This document shows positions 1 through 7,599 of a stretch of 64,000 nucleotides of DNA, in pieces. Under the pieces are notes generated by a model. That model saw only the letters and a program-made list of their open reading frames with translations. It made no database searches and was not told where the DNA came from. Numbering within the stretch: the stretch's first letter is position 1; every line of letters begins with the position of its first letter. This DNA comes from GCA-003244245 sp050699595 (lineage in GTDB: Bacteria > Actinomycetota > Actinomycetes > Mycobacteriales > Pseudonocardiaceae): contig JBOHFI010000023.1 of the NCBI GenBank assembly GCA_050699595.1, forward strand, positions 1-64,000, in the 5' to 3' direction. The position numbers and the translations under genes are program-made.

Positions 1-32
1 GGTGTGGCCGTGCAGTTGTGCACGGCCACACC
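1..32. terminator. Perfect 14-bp hairpin at window edge
   Basis: Bases 1-14 are the exact reverse complement of 19-32, with a GTTG loop. There is no T-run after it (TCACTTTC follows), so it is either a U-less terminator for a gene ending left of the window or a structured leader of the graspetide operon. Its hairpin form is seen directly; its function is inferred. Confidence 0.5.
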
Positions 33-218
33 TCACTTTCGACGATCACCAGTAGGCACCAATAGGGCAAACCGGATAACTGGCCGAAGTGCCGTTGCAG
101 TGCTAGGCGGCGGGCTCAGCGCCGCGTGCTGCCCGATTGTGGTCTGGACTCTTACCGGAACCCTTCACATGCGGCAGGATGACCCAGCAGGGAAGGTCTG
201 CGGGGAGGGGTGGTTGCT

Positions 219-593
219 ATGGCTGAGCAGTCGACTCCGAAGCCGATGCCGCTGTGGCGGGATCCGTTGTTCAGCCCAGGCGACCGGTTCCCGCTCGGGC
301 CGCCGCACTGGCACTGGGAAGGGTGTGACGACGAGCCGAGCGGACCGACGACGCGCCCGTTCTCGCTGCAGGGTGTGGTGGCTGGGCCGCGGATGGACGC
401 TGAGCTGGACTGGTCTTACCGATACTGCGAGGACCGCCAAGTCGCGATGGTGCACAGCGACGATGGCTCGGTGGTGCCGCTGCTCAAGCACACCAGGCCC
501 GGACCGACACCGGTCACGTCGGGTACCACCGATGGACAACCGGGCAAAGCACCTCCTGAGGAGATGGCCAGCCCCGACTACCAGTCCGACTGA
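219..593 (+). CDS. tgmA: Graspetide (ATP-grasp-modified RiPP) precursor peptide, TgmA-like
   Basis: This encodes a 124-residue precursor of an ATP-grasp-modified peptide. The ATG at 219 is chosen over the GTG at 210 because GGGGAGGGG (202-210) lies 8 bases before it. The N-terminal part has the family-like leader PLFSPGDRFPLG and a PFSLQG block. The last 35 residues are Thr-rich then acidic (HTRPGPTPVTSGTTDG followed by PEE and two Asp), which is the layout expected when Thr side chains are joined to Asp/Glu side chains as macrolactones. The ATP-grasp gene starts 10 bases downstream and a PIMT-like gene follows. Ring positions cannot be read from sequence. Similarity to TgmA/fuscimiditide-type precursors is recalled from the family, not searched. 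Confidence 0.85.
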   Translation: MAEQSTPKPMPLWRDPLFSPGDRFPLGPPHWHWEGCDDEPSGPTTRPFSLQGVVAGPRMDAELDWSYRYCEDRQVAMVHSDDGSVVPLLKHTRPGPTPVTSGTTDGQPGKAPPEEMASPDYQSD

Positions 594-603
594 CCGCCCG
601 CCG

Positions 604-1566
604 ATGACCGTGCTCATCTTGGCTCGCGAGATCGAGCCACAGGTCGACCGCGTGGTCGAGGAACTTGGTGCGCGGGATGTGTCGGTGTTCCGCACCGACC
701 TGGCAGCGTTCCCGCAGACGCTGACGCTGGACGCGCGGCTGGAACCGGACGGCTGGACCGGCACGCTCGCCACTGAACGCCGCTGCGTGCGGCTGCGCGA
801 GATCCGCTCGGTCTGGTACCGGCACCCCTCGCACTTCGTGTTGCCTGAGGGCATGTCCCGCCCGGAACGCCGACATGCGGCCGCCGAGGCTCGCGTCGGG
901 GTGGCCGGGGTGCTGTGCAGCCTGGATGCGCTGTGGGTGAACTACCCGTCGCGGGAAGCCGACGCACTCAAGCCCCGCCAGCTCGATGTGGCCCGCCGAT
1001 GCGGTCTCCAGGTTCCCCGGTCGCTGGTGACGAACACACCGGTCGGGGTACGGGTCTTCGCCGCCGCGGTCGGTGGACCGCTTGCGGGCAAGAACCTATC
1101 CGCAGCGTCTCTGGTCGAGTCCGGTCACCTGCAGACGGCGTACACCCGCAGACTCAGGCCCGCCGAGCTGGCTGACCTGTCCGGTGTGGAGACCACCGCG
1201 CACCTGTTCCAGGAGTTCATCGACGACAAGGCGTTCGAGGTCCGGGCGACTGTAGTCGGCGAGCGGGTGTTCGCGGCCGCGATCCACGCCGGTTCCGACG
1301 CCGCGCGGATCGATTTCCGCTCCGACTACTCCAGCCTGGACTACTCGGTCATTGAGCCACCCGCATCGATCCGCAACGGGATGCTGGCGTTCATGCGCAC
1401 GTTCGATCTATCTTTCGGTGCCTTCGACTTCGCCGTCACCACCGACGGAGAGTGGATCATGTTCGAGTGCAACCCGTTCGGGCAGTACGGCTGGCTCGAA
1501 GACGCCCTCGACCTGCCCATCACCTCGGCACTGGCCGACCTCCTCGAGTCGGGAGCCCGTCCGTGA
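604..1566 (+). CDS. tgmB: ATP-grasp ligase of graspetide biosynthesis, TgmB-like
   Basis: This 320-residue ATP-grasp enzyme should form omega-ester or omega-amide crosslinks on the upstream precursor by activating Asp/Glu carboxylates with ATP. The frame is open back to base 4, but homology begins at MTVLILAREIEPQVDRV, so the ATG at 604 is used. Visible family features are SVWYRHPSHF in the N-terminal domain, the GLQVPRSLVTN segment, QEFIDDKAFEVRATVVG, IDFRSDYSSLDYS, and the C-terminal metal/ATP site FECNPFGQYGWLE. The ATP-binding Lys region reads GPLAGKNLSAAS, looser than usual. Its stop overlaps the GTG of the methyltransferase (GTGA), indicating translational coupling. Confidence 0.9.
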   Translation: MTVLILAREIEPQVDRVVEELGARDVSVFRTDLAAFPQTLTLDARLEPDGWTGTLATERRCVRLREIRSVWYRHPSHFVLPEGMSRPERRHAAAEARVGVAGVLCSLDALWVNYPSREADALKPRQLDVARRCGLQVPRSLVTNTPVGVRVFAAAVGGPLAGKNLSAASLVESGHLQTAYTRRLRPAELADLSGVETTAHLFQEFIDDKAFEVRATVVGERVFAAAIHAGSDAARIDFRSDYSSLDYSVIEPPASIRNGMLAFMRTFDLSFGAFDFAVTTDGEWIMFECNPFGQYGWLEDALDLPITSALADLLESGARP

Positions 1567-2762
1567 ACTACCCCACCGACCTGAGCCCGGCCGAACAGCT
1601 GCGGGCCCGCGCCCGGCTCGCTGACCTCGCCGAACAGTTCACCGCCAAGCAGATCCTGCGGACACCGGCCTGGCGGGAGGCCTTCGAGCGGACCTGGCGC
1701 CACCCCTACGTGCCAGCCTACTACCCCGACAAGGACACCCCGCCCGTGCTGTGTATCGACGGACCCCGCCGGGACGAGTGGCTCGATGCCGTCTACAGCG
1801 ACACCACGCTGATCACCAAGCTCATGCCGGTCCCGCTGTCTCGGGCGTTGCGTCCCGCCATCGAGATGACCTACACCAGCTCCTCCACGCTGCCGTCACT
1901 GGTGCTCGACATGCTGGAGGCGCTCGACGTCGCCGACGGGCACCGAGTGCTGGAGATCGGCACCGGTACCGGCTACAACGCCGCCCTGCTGTGCGAGCGC
2001 CTGGGCAGCGCCCAGGTCACCAGCGTGGACATCGACCCCGAACTCATCGACCTCGCCCGCGAACGACTCGCCGCCAACGGCCACACCCCCACCCTGGCCG
2101 CCGTCGACGGCCACACCGGCTACCCACCCGGCGCCCCGTATGACCGGATCATCGCGACCTGCGCCGTACCCGCCATCCCGCCCGCCTGGCTCGACCAGGC
2201 CGCACCCGGCGCGGTGATCCTCACCGACGTCCACGGGCCACTCGGTGGCACCCTGGCGCGGCTCACCGTCGACGAAAAGCGCACCGCCACCGGCCGGTTC
2301 GTCCCGCACTGGGCCGGATTCATGACCATGCGCCACAACGTCGAGCCCTCGCACCCCCGATGGCCCCTGCTCGCCTTGTCCGCCACCCAGTCCTGGACCA
2401 CCATCGACCCCCTCACCCTCAACACGCACGGCCTGTTCGGGTTCATCGTCCAATGGCAACTGCCCGAGGTCACCCACGGCCGCATGACCGCCGACGACGG
2501 CCAACCCGCCGTCTTCCTCCTCGCCCGCGACGGCTCCCGCGCGGAAGTCGCCACCACCGCGACCGCGCGTGGATACCCCGTACGCCAGTACGGCCCCCAA
2601 CGACTCTGGGACCGCGTCGAAGAGGCCGCGACCTTCTGGAACAACGAGGGCCGGCCCTCCTACGGACGCTTCGGCCTCACCGCCACACCACAAAGCCAGC
2701 ACGTCTGGTACGACCAGCCCGAAGGACCGCATCACTGGCCCCTGGACCAACCCGCTGAGTGA
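1563..2762 (+). CDS. tgmC: PIMT-like O-methyltransferase of the graspetide operon, TgmC-like
   Basis: This 399-residue protein is related to protein-L-isoaspartate O-methyltransferase. In characterised graspetide and lasso systems such enzymes methylate an Asp side chain, which then closes to an aspartimide. The SAM-binding motif I is intact (VLEIGTGTGYNAALL), and the Ser/Thr loop YTSSSTLPS matches the substrate-binding loop of the fold. A long C-terminal extension typical of RiPP-associated members follows (SYGRFGLTATPQSQHVWYD near the end). The GTG at 1563 overlaps the tgmB stop. Methylation of the TgmA product is inferred from operon position. Confidence 0.88.
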   Translation: MNYPTDLSPAEQLRARARLADLAEQFTAKQILRTPAWREAFERTWRHPYVPAYYPDKDTPPVLCIDGPRRDEWLDAVYSDTTLITKLMPVPLSRALRPAIEMTYTSSSTLPSLVLDMLEALDVADGHRVLEIGTGTGYNAALLCERLGSAQVTSVDIDPELIDLARERLAANGHTPTLAAVDGHTGYPPGAPYDRIIATCAVPAIPPAWLDQAAPGAVILTDVHGPLGGTLARLTVDEKRTATGRFVPHWAGFMTMRHNVEPSHPRWPLLALSATQSWTTIDPLTLNTHGLFGFIVQWQLPEVTHGRMTADDGQPAVFLLARDGSRAEVATTATARGYPVRQYGPQRLWDRVEEAATFWNNEGRPSYGRFGLTATPQSQHVWYDQPEGPHHWPLDQPAE

Positions 2763-2834
2763 GGATGTGCGGACCTGTCTGTGTTGAGGGCGACCGACGG
2801 GTCTGGGGACACGTCTGGTCGTTAGTGTCGGGGG

Positions 2835-3497
2835 GTGGAGTTTCGTGAGCTGACGGAGGGTCGGTCGATCCAGCGTCCTTCGATAGACCGTGCCGACTTG
2901 AGCGCGGAGCCTGTCGGCTTCAAGGGAGAATTCGACTTCGAGTACTCGCTCGTTGACTCAGGCGAGCAAGCGGGGGTGACGGGTGAGGGGTCCGTGACGC
3001 ATTCCGTGCTGCGTCGCGTCGATCTGTCCGGGTCCCGTCTCGGCCCGGTGACGCTGGCCGACACGGCACTTGAAGACGTGGATCTGTCGAATGCGTCGAT
3101 ACAGCGGGCGACCGCCCGTCGAGTCGAGATGCTGCGGTGCCGGGCGATCGGCCTTCGGCTCTCGATCGAGCAGGCGGCTGACCTGTACGTGGAGGGTTGC
3201 CGTTTGGACTTCGCCGTGATCCACATCGAGAAGATCAAAGGGATCGCGGCATTCGTCGGGTGCTCGTTTCGGGAGACGGTGATCAGTGGATGCCTGTCGG
3301 GCGTGGTGTTTCTGGATTGCGACTTCACCGACACGGAGTTCGAGGCTGCTAGCGCAAAAGGGTGCGATCTGCGGATGTCCCGGCTGGCCGGTGCGCGAGG
3401 CCTGCTCAATCTGCGGGGCGCGTTGATCACCGTTGAGCAAGCGGTCTCGGTCGCCCATCAATTGGCGACCGAGACTGGTTTGATAATCCAAGATTAA
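2835..3497 (+). CDS. Pentapeptide-repeat protein
   Basis: This 220-residue protein carries degenerate pentapeptide repeats, approximately A(D/N)LxX. Examples are SVLRRVDLSGSRLG, LADTALEDVDLSNASIQ and a later DCDFTDTEFEAASAKGCDLRMSRLAGARG. The repeats imply a right-handed quadrilateral beta-helix. The GTG start has GGGGG just before it. It converges on the radical SAM gene with only 7 bases between stops. Some pentapeptide-repeat proteins near RiPP or antibiotic loci shield gyrase, but nothing here shows that; it could equally be an unrelated neighbour. Confidence 0.75.
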   Translation: MEFRELTEGRSIQRPSIDRADLSAEPVGFKGEFDFEYSLVDSGEQAGVTGEGSVTHSVLRRVDLSGSRLGPVTLADTALEDVDLSNASIQRATARRVEMLRCRAIGLRLSIEQAADLYVEGCRLDFAVIHIEKIKGIAAFVGCSFRETVISGCLSGVVFLDCDFTDTEFEAASAKGCDLRMSRLAGARGLLNLRGALITVEQAVSVAHQLATETGLIIQD

Positions 3498-3504
3498 CAC
3501 TGGC

Positions 3505-3603
3505 TCATCTTTTGTCCCAATTATCCCAGGTGGGCCGATTATCGAAGGGCTTTTCGGGATTTTTGTTCCAGTCATCCCATACTGGCCGGTTGTCCCACTT
3601 GTC
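3505..3603 (-). other. Candidate fused RiPP core: two-unit aromatic-Asp-Asn repeat at the C-terminus of the radical SAM enzyme
   Basis: Residues 374-405 contain two 17-residue-spaced units, WDNRPVWDDWNK and FDNRPTWDNWDK. Aromatics at 376, 382, 385 match 393, 399, 402 exactly 17 apart. Each aromatic starts an aromatic-X-X motif ending in N, D or K (WDN, WDD, WNK, FDN, WDN, WDK), the three-residue pattern that cyclophane-forming radical SAM enzymes crosslink from the aromatic ring to the Cbeta of the third residue. The tail is in frame with the enzyme and ends at TGA 3505-3507. That it is a real substrate, and whether it acts in cis or trans, is inference. Confidence 0.6.
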
Positions 3604-4722
3604 GGCGGCGCGACGCTCGTAGGATTCGAGCAATTTTCCCGCCCCCTGTCGCGCAGCAAGGCGTATCACTCCTTCGATGAGCGTGATCTTGCTGTTGCGG
3701 CAGTAGTCGGTTTCGGTGCCGTCCATCCGGCCGCGCTCGAAATAACGGTTCGAGGGATGACCTCCGCCGCAGAACGCGAAATAGGGGCAGCTTACGCGAC
3801 ACTCGGCAATGCCGCGCTGGTACTCACGGACCCACGTCGCCCGCATCCCCGTTCGAATGAGTTGGTCCAGCGGAGTGCGGAGCACGTTGCCGCAGGAGAA
3901 ATCGCCGTGGCGGTTCGAGCGGAACCCGGCCAGCTCCGGTGAGATCAGCGTGACCTCACCATTCCAGGAGACGGTGGGTAGCGGATCCACCAGGGTGAAC
4001 CTGTGCTCGCTCTCGCCATTGAGGACACTCCTGGCGTAGCCCAGCACGCGGTCGGCTTCCCGGAGCTGGACGGTGAGATCGGCTTGCCATACCTCGATCA
4101 GTGCCGCCCAGAAATCCGTGACCTGACTCTCAGGCGGTGCTGTGCGCCGGTGGTTGCTACCCTCGCGCTCCTCGATGTTGACACCCAGCCATGTCGCGCC
4201 CAGTTCGGCTACGAACGTGTAGAGCCGCCGTGCCCGCTCGGGTGTGGGGTCGGACACCACGGCGATCACCGACACGATCATTCTGCGGGCCACCAGCAAC
4301 CGTATGCCACGCACGATGCGATCGAAGGCGGACCGCCCGGCCCAGTCCACACGCTGCTGGTTGTCCTCAGGCGCTCCGTCGATGCTCACCCCGACGTGGA
4401 CGCCGCGTTCCGCGAAGAAGTCCGCCCACGCCTCATCAACGAGCATGGCGTTCGTCTGTACGCCGTGGACGACGTCCACACCCGCGAAGTGGTCCATCAG
4501 CTGTCCCAAGTAGGCGCGGCCTGCCGTCAACGGTTCGCCTCCGTGCCAACACACCTCCACCGCCCTACGCTCGGTCCACGGCGCGATGGATGCTGCGACC
4601 GCTCGGGCTACCGCCAGCAGCATCCGGCGGACGTGACGACGGGAGGGCAGGTAGCAGTACGCACAATCGAGATTACACAACGTCGTCGGCTGCATGATCA
4701 CCGAGGAACGGCTCGCGGCCAT
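3505..4722 (-). CDS. Radical SAM/SPASM peptide maturase with C-terminal fused cyclophane-type core
   Basis: This is a 405-residue radical SAM enzyme. C16-x3-C20-x2-C23 (LCNLDCAYCYL) binds the SAM-cleaving 4Fe-4S cluster. The SPASM region has Cys at about 277, 308, 312, 318 and 341 (SCGNVL, AECRVSCPYFAFCGGG, TETDYCRN), the pattern of actinomycete cyclophane-forming maturases. ATG 4722 has GAGGAG 8 bases upstream. After the catalytic part ends near residue 370, the chain continues with an aromatic/Asp/Asn repeat (residues 374-405) resembling a maturase substrate. No separate precursor ORF is seen nearby. The methyltransferase gene upstream is on the same strand, 93 bases away. Enzyme class is well supported; self-modification is inference. 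Confidence 0.85.
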   Translation of the reverse strand: MAASRSSVIMQPTTLCNLDCAYCYLPSRRHVRRMLLAVARAVAASIAPWTERRAVEVCWHGGEPLTAGRAYLGQLMDHFAGVDVVHGVQTNAMLVDEAWADFFAERGVHVGVSIDGAPEDNQQRVDWAGRSAFDRIVRGIRLLVARRMIVSVIAVVSDPTPERARRLYTFVAELGATWLGVNIEEREGSNHRRTAPPESQVTDFWAALIEVWQADLTVQLREADRVLGYARSVLNGESEHRFTLVDPLPTVSWNGEVTLISPELAGFRSNRHGDFSCGNVLRTPLDQLIRTGMRATWVREYQRGIAECRVSCPYFAFCGGGHPSNRYFERGRMDGTETDYCRNSKITLIEGVIRLAARQGAGKLLESYERRAADKWDNRPVWDDWNKNPEKPFDNRPTWDNWDKR

Positions 4723-4815
4723 CGTCGTTCACTCCTCACCGCCCACCGGGCGCCTCGTGTCACTCCCTTCTAGGAACGTCCACCTTGCCCGCAAGCAAGG
4801 TTTGATCCCCCATAG

Positions 4816-6021
4816 CTATGGACACCCCACCGACCTGAGGCTGGCGATGTCGGTGAGGAGGAGTCGGTCAGGGTGGTCGAGCCAGTAGTGATGGGTGCCG
4901 TCGGCTGTGGCGGTGAGGCCGTAGCGTCCACGTCCGGGGCGACCACTGCGGTGCCATTCGGCGGCGACGCGTTCGACGGTTCGCCAGATGTTGTGGGGTC
5001 CGCCGTGGGTGACGGTGGTGTGAGCGCCGGTGGTGATCTCGGCCCAGCAGTGGTCAGCGCGCAGCCACCAGATGTCGTGGGTCTCGCGCTGAGTATGCGT
5101 GATGGGTTCCAGGTGGGGTTCGGCGATATTGAGTAGGACGCGCAAGCCGGGCTCGTTGAGGATGCGTGGGTCCAGATCGGTGCCGGTGGTCTCGGCGTCG
5201 TCGAGGTTGATCACGAGGTTGAAGCGGTCGGCGTTGGGCAGTGGGTGCTCCGGAGTGCAGCGGAGCCACATGAAGTGACCGGGCAGGTCGAGCAGTCGGC
5301 CTTGCACGGTGTCGGGTGCGATCTTGTCGAGTACGGTGAGGCTGCTGGCCAGTTCTCCCCGGAGGTCGGTGACGATCCGCCCGCCGGGCGCGAGTTGATC
5401 GATCCACCCGGGAGGGATCGCCGGCACCGCGCAGGTGGCGAGGATCCTGTCGTATGGTGCGTGGTTGGGGATGCCGCCGGCGCCGTCCCCGACCGCCAGG
5501 GCGGGTGCATAGCCCAGACTGTGCAGCTGGTCGGCGGCGTCGGCGGCGAGGTCGGGGTGCAGCTCGATGCTCGCTACGTGGTCGGCGCCGAGGCGGTGGC
5601 AGAGCAGCGCGGCGTTGTAGCCGGTGCCGATTTCCAGCACGCGCGAACCGTCGATGACATCGAGCAGCGCCAGCATGCGGACCATCAGGCTGGGCATGGT
5701 GGAGGAGCTCGTGGGGAATGGGAGGTCCGTCCCGGGCGCGGTGGCGTACTGGGTAACGAGGCTGGTGTCGCGATAGACCGCGTCGAGCCATTCGCCGACG
5801 GTAGCCGGATCGGTGCCATCGACTACCGTGTCGTCGTCGCGGTAGAAGCGCGGGACGAACAGATGCCGAGGAGTCTGTTCGATCGCCGCGCGCCAGCAGG
5901 GGTCGATAAGCACGCCCGTGTCCGTGAGCCCAGCGGCCAGCGCCGTCGCGCGTCGCCCCCACTCGGAAACGTTGCAGATCACCACTGCCGATGCCCTGCT
6001 GGTAATCCTGGGGCTACTCAC
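4816..6021 (-). CDS. Second PIMT-like methyltransferase, orphan TgmC paralogue with shortened SAM loop
   Basis: This is a 401-residue relative of the methyltransferase at 1563, sharing the VGEWLDAVYRD segment, the TSSSTMPSL loop and a C-terminal RGRYGLTATADG block. Motif I reads LEIGTGYNAAL where the first copy reads LEIGTGTGYNAAL: six bases (two residues) are missing in frame, removing one Gly of the GxGxG SAM loop, so catalysis may be lost or altered. GTG 6021 is preferred because AGGAGG lies 5 bases before it; the GTG at 6027 overlaps that site. No ATP-grasp gene adjoins. Downstream on the same strand is the radical SAM gene. Its 5' portion is duplicated at 8089-8226. Confidence 0.8.
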   Translation of the reverse strand: MSSPRITSRASAVVICNVSEWGRRATALAAGLTDTGVLIDPCWRAAIEQTPRHLFVPRFYRDDDTVVDGTDPATVGEWLDAVYRDTSLVTQYATAPGTDLPFPTSSSTMPSLMVRMLALLDVIDGSRVLEIGTGYNAALLCHRLGADHVASIELHPDLAADAADQLHSLGYAPALAVGDGAGGIPNHAPYDRILATCAVPAIPPGWIDQLAPGGRIVTDLRGELASSLTVLDKIAPDTVQGRLLDLPGHFMWLRCTPEHPLPNADRFNLVINLDDAETTGTDLDPRILNEPGLRVLLNIAEPHLEPITHTQRETHDIWWLRADHCWAEITTGAHTTVTHGGPHNIWRTVERVAAEWHRSGRPGRGRYGLTATADGTHHYWLDHPDRLLLTDIASLRSVGCP

Positions 6022-6049
6022 TCTCACCTCCTGTTAACCTTCCCGACCG

Positions 6050-6280
6050 ATGAAGGTCTCAGCGGTGCTCAAACTGATCGAGTCCGACGGCTGGCAGTTG
6101 GCTCGAACCCGTGGGTCGCACCGACAGTACAAGCATCCGGCGAAGTCCGGTCTGGTGACAGCCCCGGGAAAGCCGAGCGACGAACTGCATCCGAAGACCT
6201 TGAGCAGCATCTTGAAGCAGGCCGGGCTCAGGGGCGACACTGGCAGCACCGGTGTGGCCGGGGAGAGGACGGAAACATGA
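6050..6280 (+). CDS. hicA: HicA-type mRNA interferase toxin
   Basis: This 76-residue protein has the YcfA/HicA double-stranded-RNA-binding-like fold. MKVSAVLKLIESDGWQLARTRGSHRQYKHP contains the catalytic His in the GSH motif, followed by the expected LVTAPGKPSDELHPKTLSSILKQAGL. HicA cleaves mRNA when not bound by HicB. The stop codon overlaps the ATG of hicB. It is divergent from the methyltransferase at 6021 with about 28 bases between starts, so the two share a promoter region. A damaged copy lies at 10750. Confidence 0.9.
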   Translation: MKVSAVLKLIESDGWQLARTRGSHRQYKHPAKSGLVTAPGKPSDELHPKTLSSILKQAGLRGDTGSTGVAGERTET

Positions 6281-6495
6281 TCAGCTATCTGATCATCATC
6301 GAAGGCGACGGTTCGACCAACTACTCGGCCTACTGCCCCGACCTCCCGGGCGTCGTGGCGACCGGTGACAGCATCGACGAGTGTGTGGCCGAGATGCGTG
6401 ACGCGATCGCCTTCCACATCGAGGGCCTGCACGACGCCGGTGAGCCCGTGCCACCCCCGACCAGCCGAGGGCGAACGGTCGACGTCGCCGCCTGA
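6277..6495 (+). CDS. hicB: HicB-type antitoxin
   Basis: This 72-residue antitoxin with a partial RNase-H-like HicB fold overlaps hicA by ATGA. YLIIIEGDGSTNYSAYCPDLPGVVATGDSIDECVAEMRDAIAFHIEGL is the diagnostic HicB block (described in two halves: residues 4-23 and 24-51). It ends shortly after the fold with no added DNA-binding domain, so autoregulation may be weak or need HicA. The 3' part and flank are repeated at 10821-11043. Confidence 0.9.
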   Translation: MISYLIIIEGDGSTNYSAYCPDLPGVVATGDSIDECVAEMRDAIAFHIEGLHDAGEPVPPPTSRGRTVDVAA

Positions 6496-6940
6496 AGTCC
6501 CGCAGGCGCGGCGCGCCTGACCAAGGTCCACATCAGGGGATGTCTCCCTCCTGATCCCCGGTCACCGAGGACCCCCACCGGTCACCGCCAACCACCCGGA
6601 AACCGGTGAGTGACCCGGTGAATGCAATCACGCTCGACGTGATCTTCGGAAGATCGGCGCCGGGCGCTGCATGCCCGGCAGTGGCCGATCCTTGGACGTC
6701 GCGTTGCCGCTGCTCAGCAGCGAGCCAGCATCCCGGTCGCGACGCCAGCCACGTCGTAGGCGGCACGCTCGTGGTCGCGCTCGTTGTCGAGCGCGTCACC
6801 TATGACGGCGATCACCGACCAAGAGAACTGGTCCGGGTCGTCGCGACCGCTGACCGCACGACGCTCGGCTACGATGAGTTGTCGCTCACTCCACACTTTG
6901 GCGGGGCTGGCTAACACGCGAGAACCCCCTATATCAGGGG
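6496..6940. other. 445-bp stretch without a convincing gene
   Basis: Both strands are open over parts (6606-6914 plus, 6714-7037 minus), but neither translation shows a recognisable domain. The minus-strand frame contains a plausible helical run (SVIAVIGDALDNERDHERAAYDV) that may be a gene relic. The first approximately 48 bases after hicB are also found after the damaged hicB copy, so the duplicated unit extends past the gene. Confidence 0.4.
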
Positions 6941-7339
6941 CTAGGGGATCTCGTCGATCTCGATGTCGGCCGCCAGCTCGCGCAGCAGCACGGGGTTCCT
7001 GGTCACCACAGGCATCCCCCGGTTTCGAGCGGTCCACGCCGCGTGGCCCGCAGCCAGGGAGTCAGGCTTGCCGGCCTTGGCCAGAACCGCCGCCACCTGG
7101 CGGGCCTCACCCCGCGTGAGGTCAACGATGACCGTGACCGGCAGGTCGGCGAGCGCCTCGGTCACCTCGAGGTCCGCCGGGACCAGCCGCGCCTGGGCGT
7201 CAGCCAGTGATGCCGCCGGCACCACCAACACGACACCCTGCTCCACCGCGTGCCACACCACCGCCGCGACGTAGGGACGGCCGGAGACGAACGCGAGGAT
7301 CGCGCTGGAATCCAGAACCACCCCACCGATAGCGCTCAC
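6941..7339 (-). CDS. PIN-domain protein (VapC-like toxin)
   Basis: This is a 132-residue PIN-like ribonuclease. The first acidic residue is in VVLDSSAILAF near the N-terminus; a second is in KPDSLAAGHAAWTARNRGMPVVTRNP, the usual C-terminal PIN block. The middle Glu and last Asp of the classic quartet are not obvious (TRNP replaces TxD), so activity is uncertain. The GTG at 7339 overlaps the antitoxin stop (GTGA), as in VapBC pairs. The longer frame to 7393 would add 18 unlikely residues. Confidence 0.75.
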   Translation of the reverse strand: MSAIGGVVLDSSAILAFVSGRPYVAAVVWHAVEQGVVLVVPAASLADAQARLVPADLEVTEALADLPVTVIVDLTRGEARQVAAVLAKAGKPDSLAAGHAAWTARNRGMPVVTRNPVLLRELAADIEIDEIP

Positions 7340-7599
7340 GACGCGTGGGCCCGCGGGTCGTCCGCCTCCAACCCGAGGAGGTGGCGCGCCCACGCGTGGT
7401 GTTCCGCTTGCAGGCTGACACCCCGCTCGGTGTAGAGGCGTGCCAGCCGCTCCAGCGCGGCGTCTTTGTCGAGCTGCGCCCGGACCGCGTCGCTGACATA
7501 GGCCGAGATGCTCGCCGCGCCTCCCTCATCGGCCAGCCGCCGAAGCCGCTCGGCCTGCTCTAATGGCAGCGTCACCGTCACCCGCTCCGTGGTACGCAT
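7336..7599 (-). CDS. RHH-type antitoxin paired with the PIN protein
   Basis: This is an 87-residue protein. The N-terminal RVTVTLPLEQAERLRRLADEG followed by SISAYVSDAVRAQL is a ribbon-helix-helix pattern (beta strand plus two helices) for DNA binding; the C-terminal half would wrap the toxin. ATG 7599 is preceded by the actinomycete-style AT-richer ATCCTTTGGGT. It is translationally coupled to the PIN gene by a 4-base overlap, and autorepression is expected for this class. Confidence 0.75.
   Translation of the reverse strand: MRTTERVTVTLPLEQAERLRRLADEGGAASISAYVSDAVRAQLDKDAALERLARLYTERGVSLQAEHHAWARHLLGLEADDPRAHAS

Noticed and set aside
4..603. N-terminal extension of the ATP-grasp ORF
   Set aside because: The frame is open but the translation is Arg/Ser-rich and overlaps the real precursor gene in another frame; homology begins at 604.
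4808..4819. 12-bp palindrome CCATAGCTATGG at the methyltransferase stop as an operator
   Set aside because: Too short and overlapping the stop codon; chance is likely.
6606..6914. 102-residue plus-strand ORF
   Set aside because: No domain, poor RBS, and an equally long ORF on the other strand; probably non-coding or relic.
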